64,000 nt of DNA from Dehalococcoidia bacterium (GTDB taxonomy: Bacteria; Chloroflexota; Dehalococcoidia; SpSt-223). The translations under genes were made by a program, and so were the position numbers. Numbering within the stretch: position 1 is the first letter of the stretch; each line of letters begins with the position of its first letter. Positions 1 to 9,529 of the stretch are shown one piece after another. A model generated the notes under the pieces. That model made no database searches and was not told where the DNA came from. It saw nothing but the letters and a program-made list of their open reading frames with translations. The stretch lies in the NCBI GenBank assembly GCA_025054935.1, contig JANWZD010000003.1, positions 248,001 through 312,000 on the forward strand, in the 5' to 3' direction.

Positions 1-1190
<1,190 letters not shown>

Positions 1191-1264
1191 TTAGCGGCCA
1201 CGCCGCAGCCTCTCCCGCCGTCGGATGGCACCATCCAGCGCACTGCAAGGGTGGGACATGGCTA

Positions 1265-1270
1265 AGTATA
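1265..1270 (-). promoter_or_regulatory. -10 box of the guaB promoter
   Basis: TATACT on the minus strand. The -35 is weak. Transcription would start near 1258, giving a ~170-nt leader. Confidence 0.45.
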
Positions 1271-1326
1271 GATCGCGGCTTCTCGGCTTGACGAGATGCT
1301 CGCCCCGCAGGAAACTGGTAGTAGTG

Positions 1327-1611
1327 ATGAAGGCGCTTGGCCAACCGTGGTGGCCTCACGTTCAGCTCCGAACGGCTGCCTATTGGCGCGGGCGGGCGTG
1401 GCTGTTCCGCGTCGTCGCCGAGGCAACACTCGAGTTTGCCGACCGACTCGAAGTGTACGAACTGGACGACGCCGAGTTCGAGCGGTTGCAGCAGCTTTCC
1501 TATCACGACCGAATTGCGGCGCTGCTCAACCGGCGTCCCGACCGCATCGAGCGCAAGCTTCCCTCGCTCTCTCCGCCTGCTCCGGCCGGCGACCCGTCCC
1601 CCTCCCCCTAG
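1327..1611 (+). CDS. hypothetical protein (94 aa)
   Basis: Unrecognised small soluble protein starting MKALGQPWWP. It is rich in Trp and Arg near the N-terminus (WWPH, YWRGRAW), has an acidic helix-like middle (YELDDAEFERLQQL) and a Pro/Ser-rich tail. The frame is open upstream to an ATG at 1258 and another at 1225. I chose 1327 because 1258-1326 overlaps the divergent guaB promoter and uses codons such as AGA and GTA that are rare in neighbouring genes. The ribosome binding site is weak (AGGAAA, 12 nt away). No function can be assigned. Confidence 0.5.
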   Translation: MKALGQPWWPHVQLRTAAYWRGRAWLFRVVAEATLEFADRLEVYELDDAEFERLQQLSYHDRIAALLNRRPDRIERKLPSLSPPAPAGDPSPSP

Positions 1612-1617
1612 CGCGCC

Positions 1618-2184
1618 TCAGACCGATGGGCGCGGCTTGGGTGCGCCTCTCCACCACCATGCGATGACAACTGCCGCGCTCGCGAGCGGGAGGAGGAGGA
1701 GGAGCGGCGCCACAATCGCAAGAATGGTCGTAGTGCCGGCGAGGACATCTTCGATTGCGCTGACAACCGGCGTGGCGATGCCAAACGTGAGGGCGGTCAC
1801 CACTGGCCGGGCGGTCGCCTTGACGGCGTGGACACTGCCGGCGGCAAGGACCCCGAGGAGAATGGCGAGCGCGGGATGGATCTCGCTGATCACATTGCCG
1901 GCCGCCGCGAACAAGATCGCGCCTGCTGCCGGCCGGAGAACCGTATTGAGCACGTCGTTCGCGTGATCAACCCCTGGGATTTTGTCGGCGAAGAACTCGA
2001 CCCCGAAGAGCAGCGCGAGCCCAAGCAAGACCCATTCATTAGTCAGCCAGGTGAACGGGTCGTTCAGCGTAATCCAGGAAGTGAACCGCGCTGTTATCCC
2101 GACGAGCAGCAGCGGCACGTACGCATTCAGCCCGGCCGGCGCGCTGATGCCGAATGCGGTCAGGATGGCGAGCAGTTCGCTCAC
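1618..2184 (-). CDS. DUF4126-type membrane protein
   Basis: A 188-residue integral membrane protein beginning VSELLAILTAFG (read as Met). It has several hydrophobic helices, including the conserved-looking N-terminal GISAPAGLNAYVPLL helix and a C-terminal LLLLLPLASAAVVIAWWW helix. The family is uncharacterised. The GTG start at 2184 has GGAGG five bases upstream and lies one base after the stop codon of the zinc-ribbon gene at 2186, so the two are translationally coupled. A longer frame to 2229 would overlap the preceding gene and has no Shine-Dalgarno sequence. Confidence 0.8.
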   Translation of the reverse strand: MSELLAILTAFGISAPAGLNAYVPLLLVGITARFTSWITLNDPFTWLTNEWVLLGLALLFGVEFFADKIPGVDHANDVLNTVLRPAAGAILFAAAGNVISEIHPALAILLGVLAAGSVHAVKATARPVVTALTFGIATPVVSAIEDVLAGTTTILAIVAPLLLLLPLASAAVVIAWWWRGAPKPRPSV

Positions 2185-2185
2185 C

Positions 2186-2809
2186 TCAGCCTCCGACCAG
2201 CAGCCTGAGAAGGTCGGGATTAGTCGCAAAGAAGAAGAGGTTCATCCCGCAGAGGAAGAGCGCGCCGAGAACGCCGAGGACGATCCCGGCGGTTGCCATC
2301 CCGCTTCCCGTCAGCATTCCTCCCGAATTGTTGATTTGACTGCGCGCGATCAGCCCCGTGACCACCGCGACGATGGAGGGAATGAAGAAGAAGTTGCAGA
2401 TGGTCAGAACGGCGAGAATACCGAAGATGAGAGACGCGATTGCCAGTCCGGACCGGCGCACAAGCCTTCCTGCAGGCGGTGGAGCAGCAGCTGAAGCGGG
2501 TCCGCCGGCGGCCGAAGGGCTGAACGCCCCCGCTGCGCTGGATGCGGTGGCGAATGAGGCGGTCGGCGCATCCGCGACATTCGCGCTCGGAACGGCCGGA
2601 GGAGGGCTCGGCGGCGGCTCTGGCGGGCGCGGCGGCGGAGGGGACGCTGCTCCCGGCGGGGCCTGCATTACCACCGTCCGCTCGGCCGGCGGCTCTGACT
2701 GGGGCGCCGGCGGCGTGGCCGGCTGGCTGGGCCGCGTGAGCGCTGTTCCGCAGTTGTAGCAGAAGCGCGCAGTGGCGGCGTTTTCGCTCCCGCAGTTTGG
2801 GCAGTTCAT
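2186..2809 (-). CDS. zinc-ribbon / proline-rich / DUF4190 membrane protein
   Basis: 207 residues. An N-terminal zinc ribbon (CPNCG ... CYNCG, first ~25 residues) is followed by a ~100-residue Pro/Ala-rich linker and a C-terminal DUF4190-like region. That region has two hydrophobic helices (LAIASLIFGILAVLTIC and AGIVLGVLGALFLCG). Such proteins are usually small membrane adaptors of unknown role. The ATG at 2809 has AAGGGGG upstream; an ATG 15 bases earlier is in frame but lies inside this ribosome binding site. A possible -10 (TATACC, 2859-2864) lies upstream. It forms a two-gene unit with the DUF4126 gene. Confidence 0.8.
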   Translation of the reverse strand: MNCPNCGSENAATARFCYNCGTALTRPSQPATPPAPQSEPPAERTVVMQAPPGAASPPPPRPPEPPPSPPPAVPSANVADAPTASFATASSAAGAFSPSAAGGPASAAAPPPAGRLVRRSGLAIASLIFGILAVLTICNFFFIPSIVAVVTGLIARSQINNSGGMLTGSGMATAGIVLGVLGALFLCGMNLFFFATNPDLLRLLVGG

Positions 2810-2994
2810 GCCGTCCCCCTTCACCGTGCGATCGATTCGTGGCGCCTGCTTCTCTCCCGGTATAACTGCTGGCCCGCCTGAGAAGTTCCCCGTGGCGCCG
2901 CGCTCCTCATGCTTCGCCGGTCCATTCCTTCGGCGGGAGGATCAGCCCGCAGCGCGGGCGGTGCGTCGCTTTCTGGCCGTGCGCAGGACAGGCG

Positions 2995-3705
2995 CTAAAG
3001 GGCGTAGCCGGCAGCGACGGCATCCTCATGGAATTGGCGCACCGTCTCAAGCGAGTAGACCTCGAGATCCTTGCCGTACAGCGGCAGCTTTTTCAGCAGG
3101 TCTGAGGTAACGGTGATGATGTGGCAGCCTACCTGGTCCGCTTGGTAGACGTTCAGCACTTCGCGGGGGCTGGCCCAGATCAGTTCGAGCGCGGGATAGG
3201 GGCGCAGCATTTCAACTGCTGCCGCCATCAGCGGCACTGGGTCACGCCCCGTGTCGGCGATGCGTCCGGCGAAGACCGAGATATACGAGGAATGGCTCTC
3301 GGCGAGCGCTTCGGCGACGCGGCGGACTTGGCCGAGCGTGGTCAGCGCCGTGATATTCAGCTTGATGCCGTCGCGCGCGAGCCGTCGGACGAGCTCGTCA
3401 GTCCACTCGCCGCGCGTGTTGGTGACGGGGATCTTGACGTAGACGTTGTCGCCCCAACTCGCGATCTCGCGCGCTTGGCGCTCCATCTCGGCCGTCTCGT
3501 CGCTGAACACCTCGAAGGAGATGGGACGGTCCGGAATGGCGCGCAGCACATCCTTCGCAAAGGCGCGGTAGTCGCGCACTCCTGCCTTGCGCATGAGCGT
3601 CGGGTTGGTGGTGAAGCCGGCGACCCAAGGCTGGGCGGCGAGCTCAAGCATGCTGGCTTTATCGGCGCCGTCGGCAAAGATCTTGACGCGCAGTCCTTCG
3701 TGCAT
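2995..3705 (-). CDS. transaldolase (short, fructose-6-phosphate aldolase/TalC-like family)
   Basis: 236 residues, the size of the short transaldolases. The Schiff-base lysine is K91 in NVYVKIPVTN. TTNPTLMRK near residue 32 and the FAGRIADTG segment are typical. It exchanges a dihydroxyacetone unit between sugar phosphates and so makes or consumes sedoheptulose 7-phosphate. It is the last gene of the glycan operon, 10 bp after the GmhB-like phosphatase. That position fits a role in supplying heptose precursor. The ATG at 3705 has GAGGA upstream; a longer frame to 3774 overlaps the previous gene. Confidence 0.88.
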   Translation of the reverse strand: MHEGLRVKIFADGADKASMLELAAQPWVAGFTTNPTLMRKAGVRDYRAFAKDVLRAIPDRPISFEVFSDETAEMERQAREIASWGDNVYVKIPVTNTRGEWTDELVRRLARDGIKLNITALTTLGQVRRVAEALAESHSSYISVFAGRIADTGRDPVPLMAAAVEMLRPYPALELIWASPREVLNVYQADQVGCHIITVTSDLLKKLPLYGKDLEVYSLETVRQFHEDAVAAGYAL

Positions 3706-3715
3706 TGCGGCATCC

Positions 3716-4270
3716 TCATCGCGATCTTGCGCGGGTGACGATCCAAGGGAGCGCTTCAGCGAGCGACCCGACAACGAGGTCGGGCGCGGGCGCGGAAGGA
3801 GGCGCGGTCTCAGCGTAGCGATAGTCTATCAAGACCGTCGCAACTCCTGCTTGCTTGCCCGCCGCGATGTCTTTCCAGCGGTCGCCGACGAGCACCGAGC
3901 GGCGCAGGTCGAGGCGGAGCGCCCGGGCAGCGGCGAGGATCAGTCCCGGCCGAGGCTTGCGGCAGCTGCAGCCGTCGGCGTCGTCGTGCCAGCAGACTTC
4001 GATCGAGTCGATGGCAAGCTCCTCGCGGAGCCGCTGGTGGATCGCGTCGACGGCAGCGCGGCTGGTGGCGCCGCGCGCGACGTCGGGCTGGTTGGTGACG
4101 ATGACGATCGCGAAGCCGGCATGCCGCAAGGCCGCGATCGCTGCCGCCACGCCGGGCAGGATCTCGAGTTCCTGCACCGAGGCGGGCGGGTAGGGCCGGC
4201 CGTTGCGGACGATCGCGCGGTTGACGACCCCGTCGCGATCGAGGAAGACGGCCGGCCTACGGGCGGGCAT
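3716..4270 (-). CDS. HAD-family D-glycero-manno-heptose 1,7-bisphosphate phosphatase-like (GmhB/HisB-N type)
   Basis: 184 residues. The HAD motif I FLDRDGVVN supplies the nucleophile and acid/base aspartates. Motif II lies in IVTNQ. A zinc-binding loop of the form Cys-x-His ... Cys-x-Cys (CWHDDADGCSCRKP) is characteristic of the GmhB/histidinol-phosphatase branch, and GDRWKDI gives motif III/IV. Within a glycan operon, with a gmhA-like gene next to it, the likely reaction is removal of the C7 phosphate of heptose 1,7-bisphosphate. The start (ATG 4270) overlaps the upstream oxidoreductase stop by 14 nt. Histidinol phosphatase is a less likely alternative. Confidence 0.85.
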   Translation of the reverse strand: MPARRPAVFLDRDGVVNRAIVRNGRPYPPASVQELEILPGVAAAIAALRHAGFAIVIVTNQPDVARGATSRAAVDAIHQRLREELAIDSIEVCWHDDADGCSCRKPRPGLILAAARALRLDLRRSVLVGDRWKDIAAGKQAGVATVLIDYRYAETAPPSAPAPDLVVGSLAEALPWIVTRARSR

Positions 4271-5243
4271 AGCCTGACGCCTTGTACACCTGCTCAACGA
4301 TGGCAAGGCAGGCGCGCGCCTCGGCGAGGCCGGCGGCTGGCGGCCGGTCGAGCCGGATATCCTCCAGAAACTCCTGCAGCTCGATCGCCCATGACCGGTC
4401 GCCCATCGGATACTCCCAGATCGTCGTCTCGGGCGGTCCCATTTCGGGCAGCATTTTGTAGAACGCGATGCGCTCTGTGCCGTAGGAGCCGCCCAATCCT
4501 TCGATGTGCAGCTTGGCGCTGCGTCCATAGATTTCGAAGGAGAAGAGGTTTTTCCATTCAGTACACGAGACATGAAGAAAGGCGACCTGCTGGCGCGCCG
4601 TCTTCAGGGTTAGGAAGGCATTGTCCTCGACCGGCATATCCCAGTAGTAGGTGTGGGCAAAGCCGTACCATTCGGTGAAATCGCCGAGGAACCAGCGCGC
4701 GAGGTCGATGACATGAACTCCCTGGTCGATCAGTTCGCCGCCGCCCGAGCGCGCCGGGTCGGCGCGCCATTCTCGGTCGTAGCCGACGCGGCCGCCGTGT
4801 CCGTAGCGGCCGCGGATGAACATCAGCTCGCCGAGCGCGCCCGCCTCAAACAAGCGGCGGGCCTGGAGAACTGCCGGGTGATAACGGTGATTGAACCCCA
4901 CCCGCACGAGCCGGCCGCTTCGCGTGGCCGCCTCCTCGATCTGTGCTAGCTCGGCGAGCGACCGCGCGGCGGGCTTTTCCACCAACACATGCTTGCCCGC
5001 CTCGAGGGCGCCCACTGCCACTTCGGCGAGGGCGTCGTTCGTTGTCGCGACGATAACGAGGTCGACATCGTTCCGCTCGACAGCATGCCGCCAGTCGGTT
5101 GTCGCAAGCGCGCCCGCTGGACGCGCCAGCCGCTCGGCGCGTTCGCGGTCGAGGTCGGCGCAGACACGAAGCTGTCCGCTCGCTAGGGCCTGCGCTCGCT
5201 TTGTGCCGACGAGCCCGCAGCCGACAATAGCGACACCGCCCAT
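4257..5243 (-). CDS. Gfo/Idh/MocA-family NAD(P)-dependent sugar oxidoreductase
   Basis: 328 residues. An N-terminal Rossmann fold (VAIVGCGLVGTKRA), the family EKP motif (HVLVEKPAARS) and a C-terminal alpha/beta domain with GFNHRYHP and the catalytic-type DQGVHVIDL are visible. Such enzymes oxidise or reduce sugar hydroxyls, commonly in nucleotide-sugar modification. The ATG at 5243 follows the SDR stop by one base and has GGAGTGGGG upstream. It is third from the end of the operon. The substrate cannot be told from sequence. Confidence 0.88.
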   Translation of the reverse strand: MGGVAIVGCGLVGTKRAQALASGQLRVCADLDRERAERLARPAGALATTDWRHAVERNDVDLVIVATTNDALAEVAVGALEAGKHVLVEKPAARSLAELAQIEEAATRSGRLVRVGFNHRYHPAVLQARRLFEAGALGELMFIRGRYGHGGRVGYDREWRADPARSGGGELIDQGVHVIDLARWFLGDFTEWYGFAHTYYWDMPVEDNAFLTLKTARQQVAFLHVSCTEWKNLFSFEIYGRSAKLHIEGLGGSYGTERIAFYKMLPEMGPPETTIWEYPMGDRSWAIELQEFLEDIRLDRPPAAGLAEARACLAIVEQVYKASGYARP

Positions 5244-5244
5244 G

Positions 5245-6114
5245 CTAGCCCCACTCCAAGCCGCGGTCCTTCGGCACGATGCGGCGCAGCGTGTAGACAT
5301 CGCTGCTGCTCAGGTCATCGCGATAGCGCCCGAGGTCGCGCCACGGATCCCACACCGCGCTGATCAGCTTGCCCGTAATTCCATCGCTCGCCGAGGAGGC
5401 GAGCCAGACCGCAAGCGCTGCCGCTTGGTCGATCGGCGCGCCGCCCTCGTCCCGCTGGCGGAGGGCGCGCCGGTAGTACTCCTCGCCGACCCGCTCCGGT
5501 CCTGCCGCGATGATCTCGTCGAGCATCCCGGTGTTGATGGCGCCGGGAGCGATCGCGTTGACGTCGATCCTTGCGTCGCGCACTTCAAGCGCGAGCGACT
5601 CGACGAAACGGACCACCGCTGCCTTGGAGGCGGCGTAGGCCGTGAGGTAGGGCATCGGGCTGGTTGCGCCGCCTCCCGACAGCTGGATGATCTTCCCGCC
5701 GCCATGGGCGCGGAGGTGAGGCAGCAGGGCGCGCGCGGCGTAAACTGAGCCGATGAGGTTGACCCGGAGCGCCTGCTCCCACTCCTCCCACGCGATCGTC
5801 TCGAGCCGTCCTTTCGGCCCGTAGATCCCGGCGTTGTTAACGAGGATGTGCACGCGCCCGAACGTCTCCACCGCTTGAGAGATGAGAGCGTCGATCTGGG
5901 CGCGCTCGCCCACATCGACCGCCAGGGAACGGAGCTGCTGGCCTGCGCCGAGCCGCGGACGGAGCGCTGCCTCCGTTTCAGCGAGCGCTTGGGACGAACG
6001 GGCGGCGATCAAGACGCTCGCGCCTGCCTCGACAAACGCCTCGGCGATTGCGCGGCCGATCCCGCGGCTCGCGCCGGTGATAATGGCGGTCCGGCCAGCG
6101 AGGACCCCGCTCAC
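5245..6114 (-). CDS. short-chain dehydrogenase/reductase
   Basis: 289 residues of a classical SDR: cofactor motif TGASRGIG, NNAG, and the catalytic pair in YAASK. An unusually long C-terminal tail of ~50 residues follows the fold (AVWDPWRDLGRYR ...). The GTG start at 6114 overlaps the epimerase stop (GTGA). It lies inside the glycan operon, so a nucleotide- or lipid-linked sugar is a likely substrate, but this is inference from context. Confidence 0.88.
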   Translation of the reverse strand: MSGVLAGRTAIITGASRGIGRAIAEAFVEAGASVLIAARSSQALAETEAALRPRLGAGQQLRSLAVDVGERAQIDALISQAVETFGRVHILVNNAGIYGPKGRLETIAWEEWEQALRVNLIGSVYAARALLPHLRAHGGGKIIQLSGGGATSPMPYLTAYAASKAAVVRFVESLALEVRDARIDVNAIAPGAINTGMLDEIIAAGPERVGEEYYRRALRQRDEGGAPIDQAAALAVWLASSASDGITGKLISAVWDPWRDLGRYRDDLSSSDVYTLRRIVPKDRGLEWG

Positions 6115-7067
6115 TCGCGCACCAGCAGGATGTCCGGATTCGCGATCAGCCAGTCGAGGGTGCGGATAACTCCCTCCCGGATCGACAGTTTCGGCCGCCA
6201 GCCGAGAGCGCGGACGCGGCGGGTGTCGAGGAAGATGAACGGACTGTCGCCGACCCAGCCGCGGTCTCCCCCGGTGTAGGTGATCGTCGGCGTGAGCCCC
6301 AGCCGCTCTGTGATCCAGCGGACCGAGTCGTTCACCTCGCAGTACTCGTCGGTGCCGAGGTTGTAGATGTTCACGCGGGCGTCGGCCTTCTCAATGACGC
6401 AGAGCATGGCATCGATGCAGTCTTGGACATAGAGGTACGATTTTCGCTGCCTGCCGTTGCCGAGCACCTCAAGGCGGGTAGGATCGGCGCGAAGTTTCTT
6501 ATAGAAGTCGAAGACATGCCCGTGGGTATACCGTTCACCGAGAATAGAGACGAAGCGGAAGATGTACGCTTGAAAGCCGAAGCCTTCGCAGTAGGCGGTG
6601 ATCAGCCCCTCGCCGGCGACTTTGGACGCCCCGTAAAGCGAAGTCTGGATTGGGAAGGGCGCGTCTTCAGGCGTTGGGAAAACGGTCGCGTCGCCATAGA
6701 CGGAGCCGGTGGAGGAGAAGGCGATCCGCCGAACCCCGCTGACCCGCATCGCTTCAAGGACGTTGAACGTCGCGATCGTATTCTGTTCGAGGTCCTTCTT
6801 CGGATGCTTCGTCCCGTGGCGGACATCGGCATTAGCGGCGAGATGGACAACAAAGTCCACTCCTGCCATTGCCTTGGTCAACTGGTCGCAGTCGAGCAGG
6901 TCGGCGGTGATCAGCGTCAACCGCGGCGACCGCAGCGCATCGTCGAGAAAGCGCAGTTGGCCGGTTGAAAAATTGTCATAGACAACGACCTCGTGGCCGT
7001 CGCGGAGTAATCGGTCGACGAGGTGGCTCCCGATAAAGCCCGCGCCGCCAGTCACAAGCCATTTCAC
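6111..7067 (-). CDS. NAD-dependent epimerase/dehydratase (UDP-glucose 4-epimerase-like)
   Basis: 318 residues, extended SDR. It has the motifs GGAGFIGSHL, YDNFSTGQ, an SSTGSVYG segment and catalytic YGASK. The C-terminal substrate region contains GNGRQRKSYLYVQDC, typical of GalE/WbpP-type epimerases. It converts one nucleotide-sugar epimer to another. The GTG start at 7067 overlaps the sugar-transferase stop (GTGA) and is the first codon of the motif MKWLVTGG. Position two in the operon. Confidence 0.9.
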   Translation of the reverse strand: MKWLVTGGAGFIGSHLVDRLLRDGHEVVVYDNFSTGQLRFLDDALRSPRLTLITADLLDCDQLTKAMAGVDFVVHLAANADVRHGTKHPKKDLEQNTIATFNVLEAMRVSGVRRIAFSSTGSVYGDATVFPTPEDAPFPIQTSLYGASKVAGEGLITAYCEGFGFQAYIFRFVSILGERYTHGHVFDFYKKLRADPTRLEVLGNGRQRKSYLYVQDCIDAMLCVIEKADARVNIYNLGTDEYCEVNDSVRWITERLGLTPTITYTGGDRGWVGDSPFIFLDTRRVRALGWRPKLSIREGVIRTLDWLIANPDILLVRE

Positions 7068-8551
7068 GACCCAGTTCCCCGCAAGACAACGAAGATCGTT
7101 CGCCACAAGATCTTCAGGTCGAGCCACAGCGACCAGTTGTCGATGTATTCCAAGTCCATGCGCACCCAATCATCGAAATTGTTGATGGCGTTGCGTCCCC
7201 GCACTTGCCAGAGGCAGGTGATGCCGGGGCGGATGCTCAGCTTCCGCTTGTGCCAAAACTCATAGCGTTCGAGTTCATGGGGGCCTGCGGGACGCGGTCC
7301 GACGAGGCTCATGTGCCCTTGAAGCACGGTCCACAGTTGGGGAAGCTCGTTAATGTCGAACTTGCGCAGCCACTTGCCGAGGGGGGTGACGCGGGGGTCA
7401 TTCTTGATCTTGAACACTGGCCCGCTCATCTCGTTGAGATGAGCGAGCTTCTCCTTCGCTTCGTCGCCGGCGGTCATGGTTGTGAACTTCCAGCTGGTGA
7501 ATCGGACGCCGTTCTGGCCGACAACGTGCCAAGGATAGAAGACGGGAAGATGCGGTGTCGTGATCTTGATCAAAATGGCCGTCACCAGAAAGACCGGCGA
7601 TAAGACCACTAGCAAAATCGACGCTACGACGATATCGAACAGCCGCTTGAGGAACAGATCCTCCGAGTTGAACTTGGGCGGCTGGAGGATCACAGCCGGT
7701 AAGTGAAGCGGCTCGTTATGGTAGACCAGCCGCAGCGATTGCTGCTCGAGGGTAGTGAGCGCCTCCGGGATCACCCACAGCAGCACGCCGAGGTAATCGC
7801 ACGCCCGGATCACCGGGCCGATCCAGTTGCCTCCTTGGGCAGGATGCATCACGAAGACTTGATGGGTCGGCTTGGTGATCAAGATGTCGTTGATATCCTC
7901 GACATTCCCCAAGCAGGGGATCACTGTCCCGTCGAGTGTCAGCGCTGGCTGATCCGGACGAACCCGCAGGTAGCCGAGGATGCTGTACTCGGCTGGTGAG
8001 GTGTTCTCGGCGAGATAGCGCGCCAGCCACGAGAGTCCGGAGTGATCGCCGATCAGGAGAACGCTGCGCGCATAGTAGCCGGCCTTCTGGCGACGGCGGA
8101 AATAGGCGCGCAGCAGGAGGCGCGAGCCGCCAAAGGCGAGCGCCGCCAGCGCCGCGAACGTCGCAAGGAACAGCCGGTTTGAATCGGTGGAGCGGAAGGC
8201 GAGAAGGACAAGCGCGATCATGCCGAGCGCGACCACCGGGGCGACGACCGCTCCGACGACAATGCGGGTGAGGGACTGCTCTAGGAGCGGACGGTAGTTG
8301 CCGCACGCCGACAGCGTCACGAGCGCGCTGACGGCGAAGATCGGCGCTATCCAGAGCACCTCGGTGACCGGGGGGAGATACCAGGGATATGGAAAGGCGC
8401 TCGCGATCTCGCTCGGGACGAAGCGGCTGAGGTGAGGGCTGACCAGCGGGACGGCGAGATTGTAGAGCCGGCGTGCGACAAGATACGCAACAGCAAAGGC
8501 AGCGCCGACAGAGAAGAGGTCGAGCGCCCAGAAGACCCGCCGCGGGATCAC
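7064..8551 (-). CDS. polyprenyl glycosylphosphotransferase (WbaP/ExoY type)
   Basis: 495 residues. Four N-terminal transmembrane helices and a soluble nucleotide-binding-like middle are followed by a membrane re-entrant helix (KRLFDIVVASILLVVLSPVF). The C-terminal catalytic domain ends with the NELPQLWTVL and MSLVGPRP signatures. It transfers sugar-1-phosphate from a nucleotide sugar to undecaprenyl phosphate, starting lipid-linked glycan assembly. It is the first gene of the minus-strand operon. The GTG start has a GAGG about nine bases upstream. Confidence 0.93.
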   Translation of the reverse strand: MIPRRVFWALDLFSVGAAFAVAYLVARRLYNLAVPLVSPHLSRFVPSEIASAFPYPWYLPPVTEVLWIAPIFAVSALVTLSACGNYRPLLEQSLTRIVVGAVVAPVVALGMIALVLLAFRSTDSNRLFLATFAALAALAFGGSRLLLRAYFRRRQKAGYYARSVLLIGDHSGLSWLARYLAENTSPAEYSILGYLRVRPDQPALTLDGTVIPCLGNVEDINDILITKPTHQVFVMHPAQGGNWIGPVIRACDYLGVLLWVIPEALTTLEQQSLRLVYHNEPLHLPAVILQPPKFNSEDLFLKRLFDIVVASILLVVLSPVFLVTAILIKITTPHLPVFYPWHVVGQNGVRFTSWKFTTMTAGDEAKEKLAHLNEMSGPVFKIKNDPRVTPLGKWLRKFDINELPQLWTVLQGHMSLVGPRPAGPHELERYEFWHKRKLSIRPGITCLWQVRGRNAINNFDDWVRMDLEYIDNWSLWLDLKILWRTIFVVLRGTGS

Positions 8552-8911
8552 CGGCGCCGTCCTCGCTGGGTCGGCCAGTGTGACCGGTTCCGACGGCTTT
8601 CACGCCACACTGCTCGCCCTTTCTGTTGCCACCGGTTGACGAGGCCGCGAGAGCGGTTTTGTCCCTCGGAACATCTGGCTCGCTGTTCGCTCGCTTGCTC
8701 GGTCGGACGCCGGAAGAAGTATATCATTGCCTGCGAGCAGGGCGATGGCGCGCCGCTTCCGCGGCCCAGCGACGCCGGCGCCGCTGCCCGCCAAGGCGGT
8801 GCAAGGAGGGGGGCTCGGCGCGCTCTTCCCGTTGCCGCAGGGCGCCGACGATGCTACGCTACCCCTGTTGTCGCCGAAGGACGGGTGAGCTCGAGGCGGC
8901 CAGGGCAGGGG
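8552..8911. other. divergent intergenic region between the glycan operon and the gmhA-like gene
   Basis: 360 bp without a convincing gene on either strand. A minus-strand -10 (TATACT at 8723-8718) could serve the glycan operon with a ~165-nt leader. Nothing else is recognisable, and no strong -35 is seen for either direction. Confidence 0.4.
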
Positions 8912-9529
8912 ATGAGCGCGGTCATTCGCCAGTATCTCGCGACGGCAGAGGCGGCGCGCCAAGCGCTCGACCTTGGCGCGCTCGCTGCCGCTGCCGCCCG
9001 CATCGCCGAAGCGCGCGCTTGCGGCGCGACCGTCTTCCTTTGCGGGAATGGCGGCAGCGCCGCAACCGCCTCCCACTTCGCGACTGACCTGCAGAAATCG
9101 ACCCGGGTTGGCGGGCAGCCGCCGGTTCGCGCCATCGCGCTGAACGACAACGTCAGCGTCCTGACGGCGTGGGCAAACGATGTCGACTACTGCCGGGTGT
9201 TTGCTGAGCCGCTCGCTACTTTCGCGCGCCCCGGGGATGTGCTCGTCGCTATCAGCGCCAGCGGGAATTCGCCGAATGTTCTGGAGGCCGTCGCGACTGC
9301 GGAGGCGCTCGGCCTGACGATTATCGGGCTGACGGGATTCGACGGGGGGGCGCTCCGTTCACGCTCGACGATCTCGATCCACATCCCTGTGCACTCGTAT
9401 GAGATCGCAGAGGATATTCACCTGATGGTCTGCCATCTCATCACGACCTTGTTGAAAGCAGGGGCGGCAAGCGCCGATGCAGCGGCCGATCACGTCACTG
9501 ACGGCGCGCTTTCGCCTGTGCGCTCATGA
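8912..9529 (+). CDS. gmhA: phosphoheptose isomerase-like SIS-domain protein (GmhA)
   Basis: 205 residues, the usual GmhA length. The SIS-domain motif CGNGGSAATASHFATDL matches the phosphoheptose isomerase signature. ISASGNSPNV binds the sugar phosphate, and EDIHLMVCH near the C-terminus matches the catalytic Glu/His region. The enzyme converts sedoheptulose 7-phosphate to D-glycero-D-manno-heptose 7-phosphate. The ATG at 8912 follows AGGGCAGGGG. It is divergent from the glycan operon, which carries the GmhB-like phosphatase and transaldolase. A DiaA-type SIS protein is a less likely alternative. Confidence 0.88.
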   Translation: MSAVIRQYLATAEAARQALDLGALAAAAARIAEARACGATVFLCGNGGSAATASHFATDLQKSTRVGGQPPVRAIALNDNVSVLTAWANDVDYCRVFAEPLATFARPGDVLVAISASGNSPNVLEAVATAEALGLTIIGLTGFDGGALRSRSTISIHIPVHSYEIAEDIHLMVCHLITTLLKAGAASADAAADHVTDGALSPVRS

